Shown here in pieces: positions 1 to 5,225 of a stretch of DNA of 5,704 nucleotides. The translations under genes were made by a program, and so were the position numbers. The notes beneath the pieces were generated by a model. That model was not told the DNA's origin. It did no database searches and was given only the letters and a program-made list of their open reading frames with translations. Within the stretch, counting starts at the first letter, position 1, and every line of letters begins with the position of its first letter. The stretch comes from Lachnoclostridium sp. UBA1781 (lineage in GTDB: Bacteria; Bacillota; Clostridia; Lachnospirales; Lachnospiraceae): assembly GCA_002315495.1 (NCBI GenBank), contig DCGJ01000159.1:1-5704 (forward strand). Direction: 5' to 3'.

Positions 1-1
1 T

Positions 2-1075
2 GTGGACGAGCATTGCTATGTGTACGGATTTTTGCCGGCGAGTGCAGGGTGTGAGGGTGCTACACCGATTGGGTTTTGTGCCCATATGGATACCTCCGAC
101 GAGGCGTCCGGTGAGAATGTTCGGGCGATGATTCATGAGAATTACGATGGCAGTGATGTGGTGCTTGGCGAAAGCGGGCGGGTGCTTTCCGTTGAACGCT
201 TTCCATTTCTACCGGAGCTTGCCGGCGAAACCCTGATTACTACGGACGGAACCACGCTTCTCGGAGCGGATGATAAGGCCGGAATTGCGGAGATTATGAC
301 GGCACTTCAGGAGATTGCCGAAAGGAAGCTTCCGCATGGACCGATCTGGATCTGCTTTACCCCGGACGAGGAGATTGGGGAAGGGACCGACTATATCGAT
401 TTGGAGCATTTTGCTCCGACGTTTGCGTACACGGTGGACGGCGGCGACGTCAATGCCATTGAGTACGAGTGCTTCAATGCGGCATCGGCGAATATCGTGA
501 TTCACGGGCTTTCCGTGCATCCGGGCGATGCCAAGGACAAGATGATTAACGCGCAAAATGTGGCCTGGGAGCTCCATTCCATGCTTCCAAGGCTGATGCG
601 GCCGGAGCATACGGAGGGCTACGAGGGCTTCTACCATCTGACGGAGATGCGCGGACGCACGGAGGAGGCAATTCTTTCCTATATTATACGTGACCACGAC
701 CGCGCCCGCTTCGAGGAGAAGAAGCAATACATGCAGGCGGTCTGTGACCGGATCAATGTGCTGTACGGCGCAGGTACCGCAGAGCTTACAATGAAAGATT
801 CCTATTATAATATGAGAGAGAAGATTGAGCCGCATATGGAACTGATTGAGATTGCACGGGTGGCCATTCAGTCGCAGGGGCTGCAGCCGATTGACGTACC
901 GATCCGCGGTGGCACGGATGGGGCCAGACTTTCTTACGAGGGCATTCCGTGTCCGAATCTCGGAACCGGCGGATTCAATTTCCACGGTGTGTTCGAGTGC
1001 ATCACTGTGGAGCGCATGGAGAAGGCGACAGGGGTGCTTTTAGAGATTGTAAGAGCATTTTCCGAGAGACGATAG
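2..1075 (+). CDS. pepT: Peptidase T (tripeptide aminopeptidase), N-terminus outside the window
   Basis: This is a cytoplasmic zinc-dependent tripeptidase of the M20 family that removes the N-terminal residue of tripeptides. The frame is open from the window edge, and the first visible codon (GTG) is very probably an internal valine. Aligned from memory to the 408-residue E. coli enzyme, visible residue 28 corresponds to His78, so about 50 residues are missing. The metal and catalytic residues are all present: His28 and Asp30 in CAHMDTS, Asp90 in GADDKAG, Glu123-Glu124 in TPDEEIG, Asp146 in YTVDGGD, and the last zinc ligand His328 in NFHG. The lid/dimerisation part carries EGYEGFYHL and DSYYNMREK, and PIRGGTDGA lies near residues 302-310. 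Nothing suggests inactivation. The stop is followed by 59 nt without a terminator-like hairpin, so the next gene is probably in the same operon. The family assignment is firm. Confidence 0.96.
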   Translation: MDEHCYVYGFLPASAGCEGATPIGFCAHMDTSDEASGENVRAMIHENYDGSDVVLGESGRVLSVERFPFLPELAGETLITTDGTTLLGADDKAGIAEIMTALQEIAERKLPHGPIWICFTPDEEIGEGTDYIDLEHFAPTFAYTVDGGDVNAIEYECFNAASANIVIHGLSVHPGDAKDKMINAQNVAWELHSMLPRLMRPEHTEGYEGFYHLTEMRGRTEEAILSYIIRDHDRARFEEKKQYMQAVCDRINVLYGAGTAELTMKDSYYNMREKIEPHMELIEIARVAIQSQGLQPIDVPIRGGTDGARLSYEGIPCPNLGTGGFNFHGVFECITVERMEKATGVLLEIVRAFSERR

Positions 1076-1134
1076 AGATTAAAATAGGAAGCAACGGAAA
1101 AAGGTATGAGTTTTAGGGACGAAAGGAGATTCTT

Positions 1135-1935
1135 ATGAAACAGATATTTCGCAATAAAATGGTATTGATTACGGGCGCAAGCTCGGGCATCGGACGCTCT
1201 ATGGCCCGTCGTATGGCGATGGAGGGGGCCAATCTGATTTTGGTTGCCCGTCGCAAGGAGCTGTTGGAAAAGGTGGCCGAGGAGGTGGCAGGCGTGCAGG
1301 ATTCCTTCTGTACTTCGACCACGATTATTCCGATGGACCTGACCGAGGAGGGTGCACCGGAGAAGCTGTACGAAGCACTTCTTCGCACGAAGGTGGATGT
1401 GCTGATCAATGCGGCCGGTTTCGGTCAGCTGCGCGCATCCTTCGATCTTCCGCTTGCGAAGGAAATGGAGATGTTAAAACTCAACTGTGAGGTCCTTCAC
1501 AAGCTGACTCGTCTCTTTTTGAAGCCGATGATGCAGCGAAATGAGGGGCTGATTCTGAATGTTGCGAGCTCGGCAGGACTTCTTCCGGGTGGGCCGTATT
1601 TGGCTGGGTATTATGCAACAAAGGCTTATGTGGCAAGCTATTCCCGTGGGTTAAATGCAGAGCTTAAGGCTTCCGGCTCCCGCGTTCGCGTAAAGATACT
1701 CTGCCCGGGGCCGGTTAACACCGACTTCACCAAGGTTGCCGGTGGCAGCGAGTGGGGCAAGGGTATGACGCCTGACCGCTGTGCGAAGATTGCAATCGAC
1801 GGCGTGAAGACGTTCCGTCAGACGATTATTCCGGGCTTTGGTGTGAAGGCGGGCATTTTCGCAACTCGTTTCTTACCAAAATGCACTACCACCTGGATTG
1901 TGGGACGCTACCAGAAGGGAAAGATTCAGGAGTAG
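1135..1935 (+). CDS. Short-chain dehydrogenase/reductase (SDR), DltE/COG0300-like
   Basis: This 266-residue classical SDR is a cytosolic NAD(P)H-dependent oxidoreductase; its substrate is not evident. The start is fixed by AAAGGAG at 1122-1128, six bases before the ATG. Motifs appear in order: the dinucleotide-binding TGASSGIG at residues 13-20, Arg39-Arg40 after the second strand (a hint of NADPH preference), Asp68-Leu69, NAAG at 92-95, the structural Asn117, catalytic Ser146 in NVASSAG, the Tyr159-x3-Lys163 pair in YYATK, and a CPGPV turn after the sixth strand. The catalytic tetrad is complete. The C-terminal segment with FATRFLPK resembles the DltE-like SDR group, often annotated only as 'SDR family NAD(P)-dependent oxidoreductase'. 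It sits 59 nt behind pepT on the same strand. No functional link between the two is obvious. Confidence 0.93.
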   Translation: MKQIFRNKMVLITGASSGIGRSMARRMAMEGANLILVARRKELLEKVAEEVAGVQDSFCTSTTIIPMDLTEEGAPEKLYEALLRTKVDVLINAAGFGQLRASFDLPLAKEMEMLKLNCEVLHKLTRLFLKPMMQRNEGLILNVASSAGLLPGGPYLAGYYATKAYVASYSRGLNAELKASGSRVRVKILCPGPVNTDFTKVAGGSEWGKGMTPDRCAKIAIDGVKTFRQTIIPGFGVKAGIFATRFLPKCTTTWIVGRYQKGKIQE

Positions 1936-1981
1936 ATTGTGAAAATCTGTTCCGGGTAGATTTGGCGCAGCACGAGGTGAA

Positions 1982-2013
1982 CTTAATTGTGTAAATTAAG
2001 GTACAATTAAGGT
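1982..2013 (+). promoter_or_regulatory. Repeat cluster upstream of the lipoprotein phosphatase, possible operator
   Basis: CTTAATTGT (1982-1990) and ACAATTAAG (2003-2011) form a perfect 9-bp inverted repeat. Overlapping this, AATTAAGGT occurs twice at 1994-2002 and 2005-2013, exactly 11 bp apart, i.e. on the same helix face. This AT-rich block is about 90 bp before the phosphatase start. Direct repeats with 11-bp phasing are typical of OmpR/PhoB-type response-regulator sites. The regulator is unknown, and I cannot place a convincing -35/-10 pair downstream (CACAAT at 2044-2049 is a weak -10 candidate). Confidence 0.4.
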
Positions 2014-2061
2014 TACTCTGATTGTTTGTTAATGTTTGCGACGCACAATAGAGCCATCAAA

Positions 2062-2074
2062 GGGGAACAACCCC
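2062..2074 (+). other. Small GC hairpin in the 5' untranslated region of the phosphatase gene
   Basis: GGGG (2062-2065), a 5-nt AACAA loop and CCCC (2071-2074) form a short stem ending 13 bases before the ribosome binding site AAAGGAG (2088-2094). It may stabilise the 5' end of the transcript. With only four pairs it could also be incidental. Confidence 0.3.
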
Positions 2075-2104
2075 GATTGGATTTATTAAAGGAGATTAAA
2101 AACA

Positions 2105-3349
2105 ATGAAGAACATGAAGAGAACAATTAGTATGATTTTGTGCTTGTGTTGCGCAGTAGCGATGCTTGGATGCGCTAACACGAATGAGAAGAAGACGGAT
2201 ACCGCCGAGCCGACGAAGGCAGCAATTACGGAAACTGCAGATGCAGCGACTACTACCGAGCCGGCGAAGACAGAAACTGCAGATGCAGCAACTACTACCG
2301 AGCCGACGAAGGCAATCGAGATCGTGAGCACCGTGTCTGAGGATACCAAATACAAGGCAGCAACCGTGGCAATTTCTCCGGAGGATTTTCAGAAGGCCGG
2401 ATTTACCCTTGGTGACAGCTGTGATATCGCATTTGAAAGCGGCTACACCTTGACGGATGTCCCATTTTACAACGGCTATTATGTGAAAAACGCGGCGCCG
2501 GTCATTGTGGCTTACCCGGGATTTACGAACGTCAGCATTACCTTTAACAATATGGGAATCTGGGAAACTGCCGGTTTAACGGACGGCGAGAAGGTTATCA
2601 TTACCTTGAACACCGCAGGAAAGTATTCCGCAGTGCAGGATTCTCTTGGGCAGATTTATTCCTTTGAACGTAAGGATTATACAACCGATGAGGAGTTCTG
2701 TAATTTCCGAGCTCTTACGGGTGGAAAGCTGAAGAGTAACTTTTTCTTCCGTGGCGCTTCGCCGGTAGATAACAGCCGTGGACGTGCAGCTTACACGGAC
2801 GGACTTTTGGAGAAGGCTGAGATTCAGTTTATTGTGGACCTTGCAGATTCCCTTGAGGATATTGAGAAGCATATGGCTGTGGACACATTTGCCTCCGATT
2901 ACACTGCGAAGCTTTTGGCAGACGGCAAGGCAGCATTGCTTGCAATGAGCTCCTCCTTCCAGTCCGAAGCATATCAGCAGAAGGTGGCAGAGGGCATGAG
3001 AAAGATGCTACAGGCCGAGGGTCCGGTTTACATTCACTGCATGGAGGGTAAGGACCGAACCGGTTTTGTATGTACTTTGATCGAGGCTTTGGCCGGTGCT
3101 TCCTATGAGGAGATGCGTGCCGATTATATGATTACCTACAAGAATTACTACAAGGTTACTCCGGGCACGGAAAAGTACGATGCGATTAGTGAACTTTATT
3201 TCGACGCATTTGTGGCTTACCTGCATGGAACCGAGGATATCGAAACACTTAAGAGTGCTGATTACACTGAGGATGCAGCAAAGTACCTGATGGCAGGTGG
3301 AATGACCGCTGAGGAAGTAGAAGCTTTGAAGGCATTCCTGACGGAGTAG
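2105..3349 (+). CDS. Secreted lipoprotein with CX5R tyrosine/lipid phosphatase domain
   Basis: This 414-residue protein is predicted to be exported and lipid-anchored. It has a signal peptide with Lys/Arg at residues 2-6, a hydrophobic stretch at 7-21 and a lipobox ending MLGC at Cys23. Residues 25-75 form a Thr/Glu/Ala/Pro-rich tether. Residues about 86-170 look like a compact beta-rich domain. The catalytic half begins around residue 205: FFFRGASPVDNSRGR (Arg216), FIVDLADS with Asp245/Asp248 as candidate general acid, and the P-loop HCMEGKDRTG with nucleophile Cys312 and phosphate-binding Arg318. HCxxGKDRTG is the signature of the PF13350-type phosphatases (Listeria LipA, Mycobacterium PtpB) that act on phosphotyrosine and/or phosphoinositides, so a host or dietary phospho-substrate is possible. 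The C-terminus (about 355-414) is helical. AAAGGAG at 2088-2094 supports this start, although Met4 is an alternative. It appears to be monocistronic. Confidence 0.88.
   Translation: MKNMKRTISMILCLCCAVAMLGCANTNEKKTDTAEPTKAAITETADAATTTEPAKTETADAATTTEPTKAIEIVSTVSEDTKYKAATVAISPEDFQKAGFTLGDSCDIAFESGYTLTDVPFYNGYYVKNAAPVIVAYPGFTNVSITFNNMGIWETAGLTDGEKVIITLNTAGKYSAVQDSLGQIYSFERKDYTTDEEFCNFRALTGGKLKSNFFFRGASPVDNSRGRAAYTDGLLEKAEIQFIVDLADSLEDIEKHMAVDTFASDYTAKLLADGKAALLAMSSSFQSEAYQQKVAEGMRKMLQAEGPVYIHCMEGKDRTGFVCTLIEALAGASYEEMRADYMITYKNYYKVTPGTEKYDAISELYFDAFVAYLHGTEDIETLKSADYTEDAAKYLMAGGMTAEEVEALKAFLTE
2231..2314 (+). repeat. Two in-frame 42-bp tandem repeats encoding the Thr-rich tether
   Basis: Two adjacent 42-bp units (2231-2272 and 2273-2314) encode the 14-residue units ETADAATTTEPAKT and ETADAATTTEPTKA. 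They differ at only a few bases. The end of the unit (GAGCCGACGAAGGCA) also occurs just upstream at about 2207-2221, suggesting a decayed third copy. The repeats lengthen the linker between the lipid anchor and the folded domains. Confidence 0.85.
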
Positions 3350-3395
3350 GAAGGCAGGGAAGTCGGGTGGGATCGCCTGAAGCGCTGCGAAAATC

Positions 3396-3434
3396 GGCGG
3401 AAATTAAGTTTGTGAGTTCTTCCGCCTAGTTTTC
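3396..3434 (+). terminator. Candidate terminator of the lipoprotein phosphatase gene
   Basis: GGCGGAA (3396-3402) pairs with TTCCGCC (3420-3426) across a 17-nt loop and is followed by TAGTTTTC. This is the first inverted repeat after the stop codon, 47 nt downstream. The loop is long and the T-tract interrupted. A second T6 run at 3461-3466, preceded by a weak CACC/GGTG stem (3436-3456), may act instead or in addition. Confidence 0.42.
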
Positions 3435-3584
3435 TCACCTTCTCTTTCGCTTGGTGCTCGTTTTTTGACATAAGTGCACACCAAAATCGGCGGAGATTTC
3501 ATTATTGAAGATTCCCGCTGAGAAAAAAGTCAGCTGGACGTCATAAATTAGATTCCAATTTCTTGATTGTTAAACAGGTTAATT

Positions 3585-3625
3585 AAAAAAGCAGGCGGAA
3601 GAGCAAAACCATTGCCCTTCCGCCT
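3585..3625 (-). terminator. Rho-independent terminator of the XRE-type gene
   Basis: AGGCGGAAG (3593-3601) and CTTCCGCCT (3617-3625) are perfectly complementary. After one A/C mismatch, GCAA (3603-3606) and TTGC (3612-3615) continue the stem to 13 pairs with a 5-nt loop. On the - strand the hairpin is followed by GCTTTTTT (complement of 3585-3592), a textbook U-tract. It lies about 140 nt beyond the stop of the - strand gene. Read on the + strand the following ATATTTGTGTT is weaker, so it may be partly bidirectional. Confidence 0.8.
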
Positions 3626-3675
3626 ATATTTGTGTTCTGCGAATCTCGACCGGATGAAAAAATGAACGTCCAGCG

Positions 3676-3710
3676 TCGGCGGATATTGGGAAATATCCAA
3701 TATCCGCCGA
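3676..3710. repeat. Perfect 14-bp inverted repeat (hairpin) of unknown role
   Basis: TCGGCGGATATTGG (3676-3689) and CCAATATCCGCCGA (3697-3710) are exact reverse complements separated by seven bases (GAAATAT). It lies between the XRE-type stop codon and that gene's terminator, so it would be a 3'-UTR hairpin on the - strand. There is no adjacent T-tract on either strand; the nearest on the - strand is the complement of A6 at 3657-3662. It may block 3' exonucleases or be a repeat-element palindrome. Confidence 0.7.
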
Positions 3711-3765
3711 AAACGGGCTGTACAAAAGTAGTTCCGAAGTCAAAAATGGGGTTCCAACGCCATAA

Positions 3766-4224
3766 TTACTTCTGCTTTTTCCCGCTACGGTCAATAAATT
3801 TCTCCATCATAACCAGAATCTCCTCGCGATCGCTGGTTTCAAGCTGAATAAACAGGTCGCATGCCTTCCCAAGGCTGACCGGATCCAAATCCTGATAATC
3901 AAAAAACTGTTTTGGCGTAATGAGAAGATCATCAATCATCAGCAGCAAATTGTTGAGCGACGGGATAGAACGTCCCGAGGTGTATTTGCTGACCGTGTCC
4001 TTGTCGAAGCCGAGGTCGTGCCCAAACTTGCATTTGGTCTTTCCCTGTCTCGCAATCAGGTAATTCAGACGATTGCGAATGTCTGTTAAATGCTGCTCGA
4101 CGCTCGGAGTTTTAATGTGTTGACGGTTACTTTCGGATCGAGCCTCGGCTGGTTTTGCGGACCTGGTTTTGGTGCGCTGGGCTCCACTTGACTGGTTTGA
4201 AGTGTTACTAGGTGTTTTTGCCAT
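3766..4224 (-). CDS. Small XRE-family helix-turn-helix DNA-binding protein
   Basis: This encodes 152 residues from an ATG at 4224, preceded by AAAGGGG about ten bases upstream. The frame extends upstream to an ATG at 4392, but that extension lacks a ribosome binding site and would translate through two strong inverted repeats, so the internal start is preferred. Residues 1-45 are Ser/Thr/Lys/Arg/Gln-rich and probably disordered. Residues about 50-109 form a Cro/C1-type HTH: a first helix (RNRLNYLIARQG), CKFGHDLG as helix 2, DKDTVSKYTSG as recognition helix 3, then IPSLNNLLLMIDDL, the usual 'iPs...L..ia..L' ending. The tail (129-152) is a charged helix rich in Glu/Lys. It is probably a transcription regulator; the target is unknown. 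A perfect 11-bp inverted repeat overlaps its own leader, suggesting autoregulation. A strong terminator separates it from the upstream hsp20-like gene. Confidence 0.82.
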   Translation of the reverse strand: MAKTPSNTSNQSSGAQRTKTRSAKPAEARSESNRQHIKTPSVEQHLTDIRNRLNYLIARQGKTKCKFGHDLGFDKDTVSKYTSGRSIPSLNNLLLMIDDLLITPKQFFDYQDLDPVSLGKACDLFIQLETSDREEILVMMEKFIDRSGKKQK

Positions 4225-4259
4225 AATATTTGCACCCCTTTCTAGATTGTGCAAATATT
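4225..4259 (-). promoter_or_regulatory. 11-bp inverted repeat bracketing the XRE-type ribosome binding site
   Basis: AATATTTGCAC (4225-4234 plus C4235) and GTGCAAATATT (4249-4259) are perfect reverse complements with a 13-nt spacer. On the - strand the first arm precedes the ribosome binding site, the GAAAGGG stretch lies in the spacer, and the second arm ends immediately next to the ATG. It could be a dimeric operator for the encoded HTH protein (half-site centres 24 bp apart, slightly over two turns) or an mRNA hairpin that displays or hides the ribosome binding site in its loop. Confidence 0.65.
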
Positions 4260-4268
4260 GTAATCCGC

Positions 4269-4295
4269 CAGCCTGGCAGACTTTCCGCCAGGCTG
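4269..4295. other. 9-bp hairpin in the upstream region of the XRE-type gene
   Basis: CAGCCTGGC (4269-4277) and GCCAGGCTG (4287-4295) form a perfect stem with a 9-nt loop. On the - strand it lies in the presumed leader or promoter region of the XRE-type gene, 10 bp upstream of the other inverted repeat. On the + strand it is followed by ACCTTATTTTTAT and could act as a terminator for antisense or read-through transcription. The 323-nt gap 4225-4547 otherwise holds only the terminator at 4460-4490. I see no gene and no convincing promoter; TACAAT (complement of 4321-4326) lacks a good -35. Confidence 0.55.
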
Positions 4296-4459
4296 ACCTT
4301 ATTTTTATGTATTCAGGATAATTGTAGCTCTGTATCAAAGGCGAAATGGCAGAGGACCATTCAATGAATAGTCGAGATTCCAGAAGGGGCATTCAGCGAA
4401 AAAGCCTGGAGGCCAGAAGAATCACTCAAAAACAGGACTGTGACATAGGGGCGACTGAC

Positions 4460-4490
4460 AAAAAGGGAGCAGCCGAAGCCACTCCCTTTT
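4460..4490 (-). terminator. Rho-independent terminator of the hsp20-like gene with UUCG tetraloop
   Basis: AAAAGGGAG (4461-4469) and CTCCCTTTT (4482-4490) pair perfectly. On the - strand the stem continues through two G-U wobbles to GC closing a UUCG loop, i.e. the very stable C(UUCG)G tetraloop, and ends in TTTTT (complement of 4460-4464). It is 57 nt beyond the hsp20-like stop codon and should insulate the XRE-type gene from hsp20 transcription. Confidence 0.88.
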
Positions 4491-4547
4491 GTATGTAATC
4501 GTTTAGTTAAGCTTAGCAGTTCCAAGCCCTTAGTGAGCATTTGGAGA

Positions 4548-5210
4548 CTAATCAATAGTGATGGAAGAACCCTGTGGTTCCGGCATCTTGGTCAGATTCA
4601 CATAAAGGATACCATCCAAGTAATTCGCGCTGATACTATCGGCGTCAACCTTGCCTACAAAGAAGCGACGCTCGAAGGTTCCATAAGGCTGCTCGATTGC
4701 AACATACTTCTCCTGATCCTCGACCTCGCGCCAGTCCTTGGTTGCCTTGATGAATAATTCCTCGCCCTTTAAGGTGATTTCGATGTTCGTCTTGAGGAAT
4801 CCAGGAAGAACAGCGGCAATCTTCATGGTATCGCCGTAGTCAATGATATCTGCCGGAATGCCCTTGCCCTCAGGACCAAATCCACGTCTGCCCGGTCTGC
4901 CGTTTGGTCTCTCCACAGGAACAATCGGGCGACGAGGATGATGTCCACGTCCCTCAGGTCCCGGCTTCGGTCCAAATGGAGGCATTCCGTCCTTCGGCGG
5001 CTCGCCAAATGGCTTGTGCTCCTGTCCAAATGGAGGCTCGCCAAATGGTCTGTCCTTGCGACGACGCTCCGGATCCATGAAATCAAAATTGAATCCATTC
5101 GGATACTGCTTTTCCAGATCCTCTGCTGCCTTCTGGAAGCCCTTCGACACTTCATCGAAAAGGTTGTTCAAGAAATCTCCTGCCTTGCTCCAGTCTTCGT
5201 TGTTGTTCAT
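4548..5210 (-). CDS. Hsp20/alpha-crystallin small heat-shock protein with Pro/Gly/Arg-rich linker
   Basis: This 220-residue protein is an ATP-independent holdase that binds unfolding proteins in the cytoplasm as an oligomer. The start is the ATG at 5210, with AAAGGA (5222-5217) six bases upstream; an in-frame ATG seven codons earlier lies inside a leader hairpin and is less likely. Residues 8-35 are an amphipathic N-terminal helix. Residues 49-117 are a Pro/Gly/Arg-rich, probably disordered linker with PFGEPP twice (55-60, 67-72) and PPFG. Residues 118-208 form the alpha-crystallin domain: DYGDTMKIAAVLPGF, EQPYGTFERRFFV and the signature ANYLDGILYVNL (195-206). The C-terminal ITI at 217-219 is the IxI anchor used in sHsp oligomerisation. 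Usual bacterial Hsp20s are about 140-160 residues, and the excess is the linker. It has its own promoter, long structured leader and terminator, so it is likely monocistronic. Confidence 0.92.
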   Translation of the reverse strand: MNNNEDWSKAGDFLNNLFDEVSKGFQKAAEDLEKQYPNGFNFDFMDPERRRKDRPFGEPPFGQEHKPFGEPPKDGMPPFGPKPGPEGRGHHPRRPIVPVERPNGRPGRRGFGPEGKGIPADIIDYGDTMKIAAVLPGFLKTNIEITLKGEELFIKATKDWREVEDQEKYVAIEQPYGTFERRFFVGKVDADSISANYLDGILYVNLTKMPEPQGSSITID

Positions 5211-5225
5211 AAAAGTTCCTTTCTG

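Larger units (their letters stand above)
3394..3710. repeat. Family of TCGGCGGANATT motifs in the convergent intergenic region
   Basis: The 416-nt gap between convergent genes (3350-3765) carries no credible gene but is full of short repeats. TCGGCGGANATT occurs at 3394-3405, 3487-3498 and 3676-3687, and inverted at 3699-3710. The first two copies extend to 15 of 16 identical bases with a leading AAAA. Related GGCGGAA/TTCCGCC arms build the hairpins at 3396-3426 and 3593-3625. A separate 9-bp inverted pair, GCTGGACGT (3533-3541) and ACGTCCAGC (3666-3674), brackets the terminator. The function is unknown; a decayed intergenic repeat element is possible. Confidence 0.6.

Noticed and set aside
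209..985. A 258-codon - strand frame inside pepT.
   Set aside because: It is antisense to a gene whose catalytic motifs are all intact; the translation is unlike any known protein.
1943..1963. AAATCT/AGATTT inverted repeat after the SDR gene as a terminator.
   Set aside because: Weak AT-rich 6-bp stem with a 9-nt loop and no T-tract.
3632..3847. A + strand frame crossing the 14-bp hairpin and the end of the XRE-type gene.
   Set aside because: No ribosome binding site, it spans a structured intergenic repeat and overlaps a real gene antisense.
4225..4392. N-terminal extension of the XRE-type protein to an ATG at 4392.
   Set aside because: No ribosome binding site at 4392, two strong inverted repeats lie inside the extension, and a good ribosome binding site precedes the ATG at 4224.
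4397..4416. A CTGG-AGG-CCAG mini-stem next to AAAAAGC (a TTTTT run on the - strand) as a second hsp20 terminator.
   Set aside because: Only four pairs with a 3-nt loop; the C(UUCG)G terminator at 4460-4490 already fulfils the role.
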